Positions 25,723 to 34,984 are shown, numbered from the stretch's first letter. The stretch: 64,000 nucleotides of DNA from Catellatospora tritici (GCF_019083965.1 NZ_JAHRCY010000010.1:1-64000); one strand, 5' to 3'. Translations and numbers: made by a program. The notes: generated by a model from the sequence alone, not told the origin.

Positions 25723-25980
25723 GTGGTGGCGTGGATCGTGGTGGTCGTGGTGCTGCTGAGCCTGCTGGGGCTGGCCCTGGTGGTGCGCGTGCTGCTGTGG
25801 CGGCTGGCCGGGCTCAAGGAGGCCCAGGCCGAGTTGCAGGCGGTGGCCACGCGGGCCCAGCAACTGGCCGAGGTGGCCCAGGGCCTGTCCGCGCACGCCG
25901 ACTCGCTGCGCGTCCGCGCCGAGCTGGCGCAGGAGCGGCTGGCGGCGATCAAGACAGTGAAGTTGAAACCGGGCAGCTGA
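25723..25980 (+). CDS. Small membrane protein with coiled-coil tail
   Basis: An 85-residue protein with one N-terminal membrane span (about 2-24, rich in Val/Leu) and an amphipathic, probably coiled-coil tail (LKEAQAELQAVATRAQQLAEV…). GTG 25723 lies 5 nt after TAGGCT (25712-25717), a leaderless layout. It sits 23 bp after pafC and 152 bp before tatA. Architecture resembles a shortened TatA/B, but the FGSKKLPD hinge is missing, so that reading is not supported. Function unknown. Confidence 0.7.
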   Translation: MVAWIVVVVVLLSLLGLALVVRVLLWRLAGLKEAQAELQAVATRAQQLAEVAQGLSAHADSLRVRAELAQERLAAIKTVKLKPGS

Positions 25981-26132
25981 GACGGCACACAGCTGTCACT
26001 GCAGAAACATGCAGCACCTGCCGTCGCGCGTTGACGCTGCTGAGAGTGGTGCTCGACACTTCACGTGCAGGCAGGTCGCTTCGGGCCGAGTACGATTGGT
26101 CCGGATCACCCCGACTTACTTTTGGAGTACCC

Positions 26133-26408
26133 ATGTTCAGCGGCGCGCTCAAGGGCTGGCACATCCTCCTCGTGGTGGCAGTTCTGGTCCTTCTGTTCGG
26201 CTCGAAGAAGCTGCCCGACGCGGCCCGTTCGCTCGGCCGCTCGATGCGGATCCTCAAGGCCGAGACGAAGGCGCTGACCGAGGAAGGCAAGGACGGCAAG
26301 GACGCGACGGCCGAGAAGGCCGACGCGCAGGTCACCACCCAGCAGCCGCTGGCCGACGGCAAGCCTTCGGCAGCGCCGATCGTGGACCCGGTCCAGCGCC
26401 AGAACTGA
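26133..26408 (+). CDS. tatA: Twin-arginine translocase subunit TatA
   Basis: A 91-residue pore-forming subunit for export of folded proteins. N-terminal membrane span (HILLVVAVLVLLFG), hinge FGSKKLPDAARSLGRS, amphipathic helix and a disordered tail. ATG 26133 has GGAG at 26123-26126. TatC follows 22 bp downstream, forming the core translocase unit. Linkage to pafBC is conserved in actinomycetes. Confidence 0.95.
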   Translation: MFSGALKGWHILLVVAVLVLLFGSKKLPDAARSLGRSMRILKAETKALTEEGKDGKDATAEKADAQVTTQQPLADGKPSAAPIVDPVQRQN

Positions 26409-26430
26409 TCCCCACCCCCGGGCGGAAGAC

Positions 26431-27366
26431 GTGAAGAACCCCCTGGCACGTCGCGGGCCGTCCCAGCGTGAACGCGCTGCGGACGGCTCGATGACTCTCA
26501 TCGAGCACGTCCGCGAGTTGCGCAACCGGCTGTTCAAGGCCTGCCTGGGCATCGTCGTGGGCCTGGCGGTCGGCATCTACTTCGCCGAGCCGATCCAGAA
26601 CTTCATCAACGCTCCGTACTGCGACTTCAAGCTGGAGCACGCGGGTCCGGGGGCGCTGTGTCAGTTCAACTCGACCTCCCCGGTCGATCCGTTCCTGCTC
26701 CAGCTCAAGATCGGGCTGTACGCGGGCCTGATCCTCGCGGCGCCGATCTGGCTGTACCAGCTGTGGGCCTTCGTGGCCCCGGGTCTGCACAAGCACGAGC
26801 GCAAGTACACGTACATGTTCACGGCGATCGCCGTGCCGCTGTTCGCGGCGGGCGCCTTCCTGGCGTTCTTCGTGGTGAGCAAGACGCTGGAGTTCTTCCT
26901 CAAGCTGTCGCCGAACTACGAGGTCAACGTCGATCTGACCGGCTACTTCGACTTCGTCACCGGCGTCATGATGCTGTTCGGTTTCGGGTTCGAGTTCCCG
27001 CTCGTGCTGCTCATGCTCAACGTGGCGGGGGTGCTCACCGGCAAGCGGATGCTCGGCTGGTGGCGCGTGGCGATCTTCCTGATGTTCCTGTTCGCCGCGA
27101 TCGTCACGCCGACGCCCGACCCGTTCGGCATGACCGCGCTGGCCGGGGCCATGGCGGTCCTGTACTTCATCGTCGTGGGCATCTCGCTGCTCAACGACAA
27201 GCGGCGTCAGCGTGGCCGGGCCAAGTACCTCGACACCGCCGATGACGAGACGTCTTCACTTGACGACTACGACACCGATAGCATCACCCCCGGCGAGCGG
27301 ATCGACGCCGTCGCGCCGGTGACGTCCGCGGAGTCGCTGGAGCGCCGCTACGACGACATGACCTGA
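26431..27366 (+). CDS. tatC: Sec-independent translocase subunit TatC
   Basis: A 311-residue polytopic receptor for twin-arginine signal peptides with six membrane spans. The cytoplasmic N-terminus has MTLIEHVRELRNRLF with the conserved Glu for signal recognition, and a conserved Glu lies in the GFGFEFPLVLL segment. The C-terminal tail (about 255-311) is unusually acidic. GTG 26431 is chosen; the N-terminal KNPLARRGPS extension before the core is common in actinobacteria. Confidence 0.95.
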   Translation: MKNPLARRGPSQRERAADGSMTLIEHVRELRNRLFKACLGIVVGLAVGIYFAEPIQNFINAPYCDFKLEHAGPGALCQFNSTSPVDPFLLQLKIGLYAGLILAAPIWLYQLWAFVAPGLHKHERKYTYMFTAIAVPLFAAGAFLAFFVVSKTLEFFLKLSPNYEVNVDLTGYFDFVTGVMMLFGFGFEFPLVLLMLNVAGVLTGKRMLGWWRVAIFLMFLFAAIVTPTPDPFGMTALAGAMAVLYFIVVGISLLNDKRRQRGRAKYLDTADDETSSLDDYDTDSITPGERIDAVAPVTSAESLERRYDDMT

Positions 27367-27407
27367 CCGGTCATCCCCCCGCCGCGACCGTGAGGAGCGT
27401 GTAGGGG

Positions 27408-28304
27408 ATGAGCGACGAGGTAGTGGTACTGCGCAACCCCGGTGCCGGCAAAGGCCGGCACCGGGGTTCGCTGCCTTCGGTGCTGGAACGGCTCGGCTCG
27501 GCCGGGCGCCCGGTGCGGGTGCTGGAGGCGAACAGCGCGGTCGAGGCCGAGGCGGCCTGCCGCCAGGCGGTGGCCGACGGGGCCGGTGCGCTGGTCGCGA
27601 TCGGCGGCGACGGCACCGTGCACCTGGCCCAGCAGGCGGTGGCGGGCACCGGCGTGCCGCTGGGCGTGATCCCGGCCGGGACCGGCAACGACTTCGCCAC
27701 CAGCGCGGGCCTGCCGACCGACCTGTTCGCCGCCGCCGACGCGGTGGCCGCCGCGCTGCGCGACGGGCGTGCCCGGGCCCTGGACCTGGCCCGGCTGACC
27801 ACCCCCGACGGGCAGACCCGCTGGTTCGGCGCGGTGCTGGCGGCCGGGTTCGACGCGATCGTCAACGAGCGCGGCAACCGGATGCGCTGGCCGCGCGGGC
27901 CGATCCGGTACGACATCGCGGTGCTGCTGGAGCTGGCCCGGCTGCGCGCCCGCCGCTACCAGGTCACCGTCGACGGGCAGCAGCGTGAGATCGACGCGAT
28001 CCTGCTCGCGGTCGGCAACACCTCCCGCTACGGCGGCGGCATGCGTATCTGCCCCGACGCCGACCCCACCGACGGGCTGCTGGACATGGTCTGGGCCGAG
28101 CCGGTGTCGCGCACCACGCTGATCCGGATCAAGCCGCGGGTGTACTCCGGCACGCACGTCACCCACCCGAAGGTGCGCTCGCTGCGGGCCCGCAGCATCA
28201 CCCTGGCCACCGACGACATCGTCTGCTACGCCGACGGCGAGCGGATCTGCCCGCTGCCGATCACCATCGAGGCCGTGCCCGGGGCGGTCAGCCTGCTGGC
28301 TTGA
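27408..28304 (+). CDS. Diacylglycerol/lipid kinase (DagK/YegS family)
   Basis: A 298-residue lipid kinase that transfers phosphate from ATP to diacylglycerol or a related lipid. Family motifs: NPGAGKG at residues 9-15, IGGDGTVH and GVIPAGTGNDFA. The last two form the nucleotide and catalytic core. ATG 27408 follows a GAGG-like site. The codons for residues 10-20 form a perfect 15-bp hairpin (27435-27468). The last 17 bp overlap the convergent P450 gene. Located directly after tatC, 41 bp away. Confidence 0.92.
   Translation: MSDEVVVLRNPGAGKGRHRGSLPSVLERLGSAGRPVRVLEANSAVEAEAACRQAVADGAGALVAIGGDGTVHLAQQAVAGTGVPLGVIPAGTGNDFATSAGLPTDLFAAADAVAAALRDGRARALDLARLTTPDGQTRWFGAVLAAGFDAIVNERGNRMRWPRGPIRYDIAVLLELARLRARRYQVTVDGQQREIDAILLAVGNTSRYGGGMRICPDADPTDGLLDMVWAEPVSRTTLIRIKPRVYSGTHVTHPKVRSLRARSITLATDDIVCYADGERICPLPITIEAVPGAVSLLA
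27435..27468. promoter_or_regulatory. Intragenic 15-bp hairpin at the start of the lipid kinase gene
   Basis: Arms 27435-27449 (starting AACCCCGG) and 27454-27468 (ending CCGGGGTT) with loop AAAG at 27450-27453. It begins 27 nt after the ATG, within the NPGAGKG codons. It could slow ribosomes or terminate transcription coming from tatAC. Confidence 0.6.
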
Positions 28305-29517
28305 CCTCGTCGAAGGTCACGGGCAGGTGGATCGGGCCGCGCAGCACCGGGCTGGGCCGGTACGGCGGCGGGTCCTCGACCAGACGCAGGTTGGCCAGCC
28401 GCTGGGCGATCTGGGTCAGCGCGATCTGCGCCTCCAGCCGCGCCAGCGGGGCGCCGAAGCAGTAGTGCACGCCGCTGCCGAACGCCAGGTGCTGGTTGTT
28501 CTCCCGCTCGGGGTCGAACACGTCGGCGTCGCGGACATACTCGGGGTCGCGGTTGCCCGCGGCCAGCACCAGCGTGATCGGCGCGCCCTTGGTGATGGTC
28601 ATCCCGGCCATCCCGATGTCGGCCACGCAGGTGCGGTTGGGCAGGAAGTGCACCGACGGCTCGTAGCGCAGCACCTCCTCGACCACCCGAATGCTCAGCT
28701 CCGGTTCCTGGCGCAGCCGCTCCAGCCACTGCGGGTGGCGCAGCAGGGTCAGCGTGCCGTTGGCGATCAGGTTGACCGTGGTCTCGTGCCCGGCGATGAG
28801 CAGCAGGACCAACGTCGCCATCAGCTGCGGCCCTTCGAGGCGACCCTCCGGGCCGTCGTCGGTGACGAAGCCCGACAGCATGTCCGGACCCGGGTTCTGC
28901 CGCCGCTGCTGGGCCAGGCCGAACAGGTACATGCCCAGCTCGCGCAGGGCGGCGTCGCGCTTGGCCAGCCGGTCGGGCGTGAGCTGGGCGATCGAGTCGA
29001 CGATCGGCTCGACCCAGGCGCTGAAGCGCGGCTCGTCCTCGGGCGGCACCCCGAGCAGTTCGCAGATGACCGCCACCGGGAACGGGTACGCCAGGTCGTC
29101 GACGATGTCGCCCTGGTGCTTGCCGGCGAAGCCGTCGACCAGCCGCGTCACGATGTGTTCCAGGTCGGGGTACATGTCGGCGACGCGGGTCGGGCGGTGC
29201 GGGGGCCCGAACTGGCGGTTGACGATGCGCCGGATCCGGTCGTGGTCGGGCGGGTCCATCCGGATGAAACTGGCGCCGGGGCTGCCGGGCGTGTCGGTCG
29301 GCGGCGCCTTGGCGGCGTACTCGGGCAGCAGGTTGGACCCGTCGGAGCTGATCCGCGGGTCGTGCAGCAGCGCCTCGATCTCGCGGTACGTGCTGACCAC
29401 GAACGTGCCGTCCTCCTCCCGGCGCACCGGCTGCTCGCGCAGCTGCTGGAACAGCGGATACGGGTCGGCGCGGTTGGCGAAGTCGACGATGCGGGTGAAG
29501 ATGCTCGGCTCGGTCAT
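28288..29517 (-). CDS. Cytochrome P450
   Basis: A 409-residue class I bacterial P450 (CYP107/105-like size). I-helix oxygen motif AGHETT, K-helix EEVLR, and the heme loop FGSGVHYCFGAPLARLE with the axial Cys. ATG 29517 overlaps the upstream redox-partner stop by 4 bp (ATGA), so both are made together. Converges with the lipid kinase gene with a 17-bp overlap. Substrate unknown. The dedicated electron chain next to it makes it a complete mono-oxygenase unit. Confidence 0.95.
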   Translation of the reverse strand: MTEPSIFTRIVDFANRADPYPLFQQLREQPVRREEDGTFVVSTYREIEALLHDPRISSDGSNLLPEYAAKAPPTDTPGSPGASFIRMDPPDHDRIRRIVNRQFGPPHRPTRVADMYPDLEHIVTRLVDGFAGKHQGDIVDDLAYPFPVAVICELLGVPPEDEPRFSAWVEPIVDSIAQLTPDRLAKRDAALRELGMYLFGLAQQRRQNPGPDMLSGFVTDDGPEGRLEGPQLMATLVLLLIAGHETTVNLIANGTLTLLRHPQWLERLRQEPELSIRVVEEVLRYEPSVHFLPNRTCVADIGMAGMTITKGAPITLVLAAGNRDPEYVRDADVFDPERENNQHLAFGSGVHYCFGAPLARLEAQIALTQIAQRLANLRLVEDPPPYRPSPVLRGPIHLPVTFDEVKPAG

Positions 29518-31136
29518 CGGGTCCTCCTGGCCCGAGCGGAGCGGACCAGGGTCGCCCGCCGCTCGCTGGGGTCGTGGCCGGTGACGACCACGGTGGCGTC
29601 GTGGGCCGGGAACGTGCGCTCGGGGAACCCGGCGGGCACCGGCCCGGGGTCCGCGGACGGGTTGGTCAGGCCGGGTCCGGGTGGGAACGGGGCGGCCTGC
29701 TCGATCAGGTCCTCGTAGTAGTCCAGCCAGCGGCCCTCGTTGAAGCTGACGGCACCGACGACGCGGCCCTTGTAGCCGTACGCGGCGATGAAGCGGCGGT
29801 CGGCCACCGACCCCTGCACGACGGCGATCTCGTCGGCGATCGGCGGCACGCCGACCGACTTGATGTTGTTGCCGAACTGCAGCGACCAGAACGCGGGCAC
29901 CGCCAGGTGCGGCCAGCGGTCGCTCTCCTCGCTGACCATGTTGTGCGCGGCGACCTCGGCCTGGGTGACCGAGTTGCTCCAGTGCTCCAGCGTGACGAAC
30001 TGGTAGCCGAACATCGGCTGCGGCTGGCGGGCCACGTCCCCGGCGACGAAGACGTCGTCGGTGACCAGCCCGTTGGCGTCGAAGGCGCGGCAACCCGCGT
30101 CGCAGGCCAGGCCCCAGATGCCGGTCGCCAGGTTGGTCTCCTCCAGCCACTCGACATTGCGGATGCCGCCCAGCGCCACCACCGCGACGTCGACGTCGAC
30201 CGTGGTGCCGTCGGACAGGTGCGCCCGGCGCAGTCTGCCGCCGTCGTCACCCTCCAGCGAGGTCACCATCGTCTTGGTCCGCAGGTCCACGCCCCGCTCG
30301 CGCATGATCTCGGCCGAGATCCGCCCGATCACCCCGCCCAGCGCCCCGTACAGCGGGACCGGGCCCGCCTCGGCGACGGTCACCGGGATGCCCAGTTCGA
30401 CGCAGACCGAGGCCATCTCCGAACCGGTGAAGCCGGCCCCGATGACCAGCACCCGGCGCGGTTTGGCCAGCAGCCGCTCGCGCAGTCCGGCCGCGTCCTC
30501 GCGGGTGCGCAGGGTGAACACCCCGTCCAGGGCGGCCTCGCGGGCCACCGGCCAGGGCCGGGCGCGTACGCCGGTGCTGATCAGCACCCGGTCGAACTCG
30601 ACCTCCGCCCCGTCGGCCAGCTTCACCACCTTGCGGTCGAGGTCCAGGCCCGTCGCGGCCACGCCCAGCCGCCAGTCGGCGTCGATGTCGCAGCGGCGCG
30701 GCAGCGTGGTGTCGGCGGAGGTGATCCAGCCGGTCTGCACCTGCTTGGACAGCGGCGGCCGGTCGTACGGTTCATGCGGCTCGTCGCCGATCACGGTCAG
30801 CGTGCCGGTGAAGCCCTCACTGCGCAGCATCTCCGCGGCGCGCAGCCCGGCCAGGGAGGCGCCGACGATGACGATGCGCCCCTCGCGCTTGAACACGTCC
30901 ATCTTGCCGTGCTTGGCGGTCGCGGCGATCTCGCGGCGCGGCGCGACGGTCATATCCACCTGCAGGGCCTGCACGGGGCAGGCCGCCGCGGCGCGCAGGA
31001 CGCGTTCGCGCAGGCTGTCGTCGGGTGCGGGGTCGAACATCAGCGCCTCGTCGCCGACCATACGGAAGGCTTCCGGAGCCAGGAAGGCGCACTGGGCGTA
31101 CCCCTGGCATCGGGTGAGGTCGACGACCACTCTCAT
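29514..31136 (-). CDS. Ferredoxin - FAD reductase fusion (P450 redox partner)
   Basis: A 540-residue natural fusion. Residues 1-65 form a 3Fe-4S-type ferredoxin (LTRCQGYAQCAFLAPEAF and ACPVQAL). From about residue 85 a pyridine-nucleotide disulfide-type reductase follows with FAD motif VIVGASLAGLRAAE and NAD(P) motif VLVIGAGFTGSEMAS, and the second FAD contact VTDDVFVAGDVA. So NAD(P)H electrons can pass within one chain to the cluster and then to the P450 it overlaps. ATG 31136. The last 40 residues (after PFPPGPGL) are a variable tail. Confidence 0.93.
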   Translation of the reverse strand: MRVVVDLTRCQGYAQCAFLAPEAFRMVGDEALMFDPAPDDSLRERVLRAAAACPVQALQVDMTVAPRREIAATAKHGKMDVFKREGRIVIVGASLAGLRAAEMLRSEGFTGTLTVIGDEPHEPYDRPPLSKQVQTGWITSADTTLPRRCDIDADWRLGVAATGLDLDRKVVKLADGAEVEFDRVLISTGVRARPWPVAREAALDGVFTLRTREDAAGLRERLLAKPRRVLVIGAGFTGSEMASVCVELGIPVTVAEAGPVPLYGALGGVIGRISAEIMRERGVDLRTKTMVTSLEGDDGGRLRRAHLSDGTTVDVDVAVVALGGIRNVEWLEETNLATGIWGLACDAGCRAFDANGLVTDDVFVAGDVARQPQPMFGYQFVTLEHWSNSVTQAEVAAHNMVSEESDRWPHLAVPAFWSLQFGNNIKSVGVPPIADEIAVVQGSVADRRFIAAYGYKGRVVGAVSFNEGRWLDYYEDLIEQAAPFPPGPGLTNPSADPGPVPAGFPERTFPAHDATVVVTGHDPSERRATLVRSARARRTR

Positions 31137-31240
31137 GCGTCCTCCGCCCGGGGTGGTTGACCTTTTTCGGTCCGAGCGTAGTCGCCGGAATTACCGGTTC
31201 GCTGCGAAATGTCCGGAGTTTCGGAGGCTTCTGTGGCCGG

Positions 31241-31999
31241 TCAGGCGGGCAGCGGGGCGATCGCCAGGGAGAGGGCGCGATGCAGGCCGTTGGGGCGGCC
31301 CGCGGAGGCGGCGGGCACGATCAGGGCCGAGCACCCGATCGACACGGCGCCCGCGTCGGCGGCGGTATCGCCGATCATGAGGGTGCGCTCCGGGTCGACC
31401 GCGAGCATGCCGCAGGCGCGCAGGAAGATCTTCTGATCCGGCTTGATACACCCCACCTCGTACGACAGCACGACCGCGTCGCACAGCCCGGTCAGCTCCC
31501 AGGCGTCCAACAGCGGCCGGATGTCGAACCCGATGTTGCTGACCACGCCGATCTTCACCCCGGCCGCGCGCAGCGCCGCCATGGTGGGCCGGGCGTCGGG
31601 GTAGGGCTGCCAGCCCTCCGGGACCAGGATGCGCGCGTAGACCGCCTCGGCCAGTCCGGCGATATCGGTGGCGACCGTGGCGGCCAGGCCGGTGTATGCC
31701 TGCTCGTGGGCGTGCTCGTACAGGTCCCGGTCGGCCCATGCCTCGGCCAGGTGCGGTGGCACCCGCACCGGTTTGGCCACGCCGGGCAGCCCGCCCGCGG
31801 TGGCGATCCGGTCGGCCAGCACGGTGGCCCGGCCCCGGTCCAGCTCGGTGCCGCAGGCGGCGGCCGCGGCGGTCACCCAGGCGACGGGATCGACGGTCAT
31901 GGCGAGCGTGCCGTGGAAGTCGAACAGCACCGCGTCAAGGCGACGCTGGCCGTCGATCCGGTCCTCGCGGGCGGCGGGCGGCGGTGCGGTGTCGGACAC
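31241..31999 (-). CDS. HAD-superfamily hydrolase
   Basis: A 252-residue phosphatase-like protein. Motif I is LFDFHGTLA: the nucleophile Asp is present but the usual acid/base Asp at +2 is His. Motif II is VVSNIGF, and motif III/IV is KPDQKIF and MIGDTAADAGA. GTG 31999 (VSDTAPPP) is a reasonable start, being 23 residues before the motif-I strand. The frame continues to 32131 but would overlap the helicase promoter and start. The residue change suggests altered chemistry or a distinct subfamily. Substrate unknown. Confidence 0.8.
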   Translation of the reverse strand: MSDTAPPPAAREDRIDGQRRLDAVLFDFHGTLAMTVDPVAWVTAAAAACGTELDRGRATVLADRIATAGGLPGVAKPVRVPPHLAEAWADRDLYEHAHEQAYTGLAATVATDIAGLAEAVYARILVPEGWQPYPDARPTMAALRAAGVKIGVVSNIGFDIRPLLDAWELTGLCDAVVLSYEVGCIKPDQKIFLRACGMLAVDPERTLMIGDTAADAGAVSIGCSALIVPAASAGRPNGLHRALSLAIAPLPA

Positions 32000-32109
32000 C
32001 CCCGCAGGATACCGACCAGGGGCGAGCACGCCGCCCCGCCGGGGGCGTGTCCTGGCCAGGTGGGCTCGCCCGGACGAACTCGAGGGAACAAGTCTGTTGA
32101 ACAAGTCGG

Positions 32110-32115
32110 TAGCCT
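32110..32115 (+). promoter_or_regulatory. -10 box of the HelY-type helicase, leaderless
   Basis: TAGCCT ends 7 nt before ATG 32123. There is no ribosome-binding site. Confidence 0.5.
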
Positions 32116-32122
32116 TTGCGGT

Positions 32123-34906
32123 ATGACGCACCGCGCCGAGCGGCGACCTGGCTCAGGGTCCACCGCCCGACCTGCCCGACCCGCGAGCCCACCCCCCGCC
32201 CATACGCCGGTTCCCGAACTGACGCCGCTGGTCGCCGAGTTCGCCGGAGGCCTCAGCTTCTCCCTCGACCCGTTCCAGATCACCGCGTGCGCGGCGCTGG
32301 AGCGGGGCAGCGGCGTGCTGGTCTGCGCCCCCACCGGCGCGGGCAAGACCGTCGTCGGCGAGTTCGCGGTGCACCTGGCCCTGCAGCAGGGGCGCAAGTG
32401 CTTCTACACGACCCCGATCAAGGCGCTGTCGAACCAGAAGTACCACGACCTGGTGCAGCGCTACGGCGCGGACAAGGTCGGTCTGCTGACGGGCGACAAC
32501 TCCATCAACGGCGACGCGCCGGTGGTCGTGATGACCACCGAGGTGCTGCGCAACATGCTCTACGTCGGCTCGGGCGCGCTGGCCGGACTGTCGTATGTGG
32601 TCATGGACGAGGTGCACTACCTGGCCGACCGGTTCCGGGGGGCGGTGTGGGAGGAGGTCATCATCCACCTGCCCGCCTCGGTGACGCTGGTGTCGCTGTC
32701 GGCGACCGTGTCCAACGCGGAGGAGTTCGCCGACTGGCTGGTCACCGTACGCGGGCGGACCGAGGTCGTGGTGAGCGAGCACCGGCCGGTGCCGCTGTGG
32801 CAGCACATGCTGGTCGGCAAGCGCATGTTCGACCTGTTCCACGACGCCGACGCGGCCAAGGCGCACGAGGTGCACCCCGAGCTGCTGCGCCACACCCGCG
32901 AGGTGCTGCGGCGGCTGGAGATGAGCGACGTGCGTCGCGGCCGGGGCCAGCGTCGCGGCCGTACGCCCGGCCCGCCGCGCCCCGACATCGTGGACCGGCT
33001 GGACAACGAGGGCCTGCTGCCCGCCATCATGTTCGTGTTCAGCCGAGCGGGCTGCGACGCGGCCGTGCAGCAGTGCCTGCAGGCCGGGCTGCGGCTCACC
33101 TCGCCGGAGGAGCGCACCGAGATCCACGACCTGGTCGAGCGGCGCATCCACAACATCCCGACCGAGGATCTGGCCGCGCTGGGCTACTGGGACTGGCTGG
33201 ACGGGCTGGAGCGCGGCCTGGCCGCCCACCACGCGGGCATGCTGCCGGTGTTCAAGGAGATCGTCGAGGAGCTGTTCGTCCGCGGCCTGGTCAAGGCGGT
33301 CTTCGCCACCGAGACGCTGGCGCTGGGCATCAACATGCCGGCCCGCTGCGTGGTGCTGGAGCGGCTGGTCAAGTACAACGGCGAGGCCCACGTGGACCTG
33401 ACGCCGGGGGAGTACACCCAGCTCACCGGTCGGGCCGGGCGGCGCGGCATCGACATCGAGGGCCACGCCGTGGTGGTGTGGTCGCCCGAGGTGGACCCCC
33501 GGCACGTGGCGGGCCTGGCCAGCACCCGTACGTACCCGCTGCGGTCGAGCTTCCGGCCCTCGTACAACATGGCGGTGAACCTGGTCGGGTCGGTCGGCGC
33601 CGCGCGCTCGCGTGACCTGCTGGAGTCGTCGTTCGCCCAGTTCCAGGCCGACCGCTCGGTCGTCGGGCTGGCCCGGCAGGTGCAGAAGAACGCCGAGGTG
33701 CTCTCGGTGTACGACACCGAGATGGCCTGCGAGCACGGCGACTTCGCCGAGTACTTCGCGCTGCGGGTGAAGATCGGCGAGCGGGAGAAGCAGCTGACCC
33801 GCAACAGCCAGCAGGAGCGCCGCGCCGCCGCGGTCGCCTCGCTGGAGCAGCTCAAGGTCGGCGACGTGATCCGCATCCCGAGCGGTCGCCGCGCGGGCCT
33901 GGCCATCGTGCTGGACCCGGGCGCGGGCGGCTTCGGCGAGCCCCGCCCGAGCGTGCTGACCGAGGACCGCTGGGCCGGGCGCATCTCGGCGGGCGAGTTC
34001 TCCGGCCAGGTGGAGGTGCTGGGCAAGGTGCGGGTGCCGCGCCACTTCAACCACCGGGCCCCGGCCGAGCGCCGCGACCTCGCGGCCACCCTGCGCAACC
34101 TGGAGCTGACCAGGGGCGTCGCGGTGCGCCGCCGGGGCAGCGGCAGCGGCGCGAACGAGGACCGCGAGCTGCTCGCGCTGCGCAAGGCGATGCGGGCGCA
34201 CCCGTGCCACGCCTGCCCGGAGCGCGAGGACCACGCCCGCTGGGCCGAGCGGCGGCAGCGGCTGTTCAAGGACACCGACAGCCTGCGCGACAAGGTGGCC
34301 AACCGCACCGGTTCGCTGGCGCGCACCTTCGACCGGATCTGCGAACTGCTGACCGAGCGCGGTTACCTGGGCGCCGACGGCGAGGTGACCGAGCCGGGCC
34401 GGATGCTGGCGCGGATCTGGACCGAGGCCGACCTGCTGGTGGCCGAGTGCCTGCGCACCGGCGTGTGGGAGGGGCTGCAGCCGCACGAGCTGGCCGCGGC
34501 CGTCTCGGTGATGCTGTACGAGGCCCGCCGTGACGTCGACGAGCAGGCCTCCGTGCCGCGCGGGGTGGTCGCCGAAGCGGTGGACGCCAGCGTGCGGACG
34601 TACTTCCAGCTCGCCGCCGACGAGCGGCGGCTGGGGCTGGCCCAGACCCGTGAGCCGGATCTCGGCTTCGTGTGGCCGATGTACCGCTGGGCCAAGGGCG
34701 AGCCGCTGGCGAAGGTGCTCGCGAGCGGGCACAGCCTCGACGGGGATATGCCCGCGGGCGACTTTGTCCGATGGGCGAGACAGGTCATCGATCTCCTCGG
34801 TCAGATTGCCGACGCACGGGGGGCGTCATCGTCCCTGCGTGAGACGGCGCGCACCGCGATGGACGCGGTCAATAGAGGGGTACTTGCCTATAACGCGGTC
34901 GTCTGA
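32123..34906 (+). CDS. helY: DEAD/DEAH-box RNA helicase, Ski2/HelY type
   Basis: A 927-residue ATPase close in length to mycobacterial HelY. Motifs in order: Q-type DPFQITACAALERG, Walker A APTGAGKT, DEVH box (VMDEVHY), SLSATVSN, and motif VI QLTGRAGRRGID. A long C-terminal half (about 560-927) has the helical domain seen in Ski2-like proteins. ATG 32123 chosen; longer frames start in the antisense HAD gene. Usually next to the proteasome/tat block in actinomycetes, as here. Probable RNA processing role. Confidence 0.94.
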   Translation: MTHRAERRPGSGSTARPARPASPPPAHTPVPELTPLVAEFAGGLSFSLDPFQITACAALERGSGVLVCAPTGAGKTVVGEFAVHLALQQGRKCFYTTPIKALSNQKYHDLVQRYGADKVGLLTGDNSINGDAPVVVMTTEVLRNMLYVGSGALAGLSYVVMDEVHYLADRFRGAVWEEVIIHLPASVTLVSLSATVSNAEEFADWLVTVRGRTEVVVSEHRPVPLWQHMLVGKRMFDLFHDADAAKAHEVHPELLRHTREVLRRLEMSDVRRGRGQRRGRTPGPPRPDIVDRLDNEGLLPAIMFVFSRAGCDAAVQQCLQAGLRLTSPEERTEIHDLVERRIHNIPTEDLAALGYWDWLDGLERGLAAHHAGMLPVFKEIVEELFVRGLVKAVFATETLALGINMPARCVVLERLVKYNGEAHVDLTPGEYTQLTGRAGRRGIDIEGHAVVVWSPEVDPRHVAGLASTRTYPLRSSFRPSYNMAVNLVGSVGAARSRDLLESSFAQFQADRSVVGLARQVQKNAEVLSVYDTEMACEHGDFAEYFALRVKIGEREKQLTRNSQQERRAAAVASLEQLKVGDVIRIPSGRRAGLAIVLDPGAGGFGEPRPSVLTEDRWAGRISAGEFSGQVEVLGKVRVPRHFNHRAPAERRDLAATLRNLELTRGVAVRRRGSGSGANEDRELLALRKAMRAHPCHACPEREDHARWAERRQRLFKDTDSLRDKVANRTGSLARTFDRICELLTERGYLGADGEVTEPGRMLARIWTEADLLVAECLRTGVWEGLQPHELAAAVSVMLYEARRDVDEQASVPRGVVAEAVDASVRTYFQLAADERRLGLAQTREPDLGFVWPMYRWAKGEPLAKVLASGHSLDGDMPAGDFVRWARQVIDLLGQIADARGASSSLRETARTAMDAVNRGVLAYNAVV

Positions 34907-34984
34907 CCGAGTTGCCACGGAGAACGTGAACCTTCATCATCTTGATGATCGGTACGCTGCGTTACCTTCCGGAGGGCCAGACCC

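Noticed and set aside
25723..25980. A TatB reading for the 85-residue protein
   Set aside because: Lacks the hinge and glycine motif of TatA/B and has a Val-rich anchor plus generic coiled coil.
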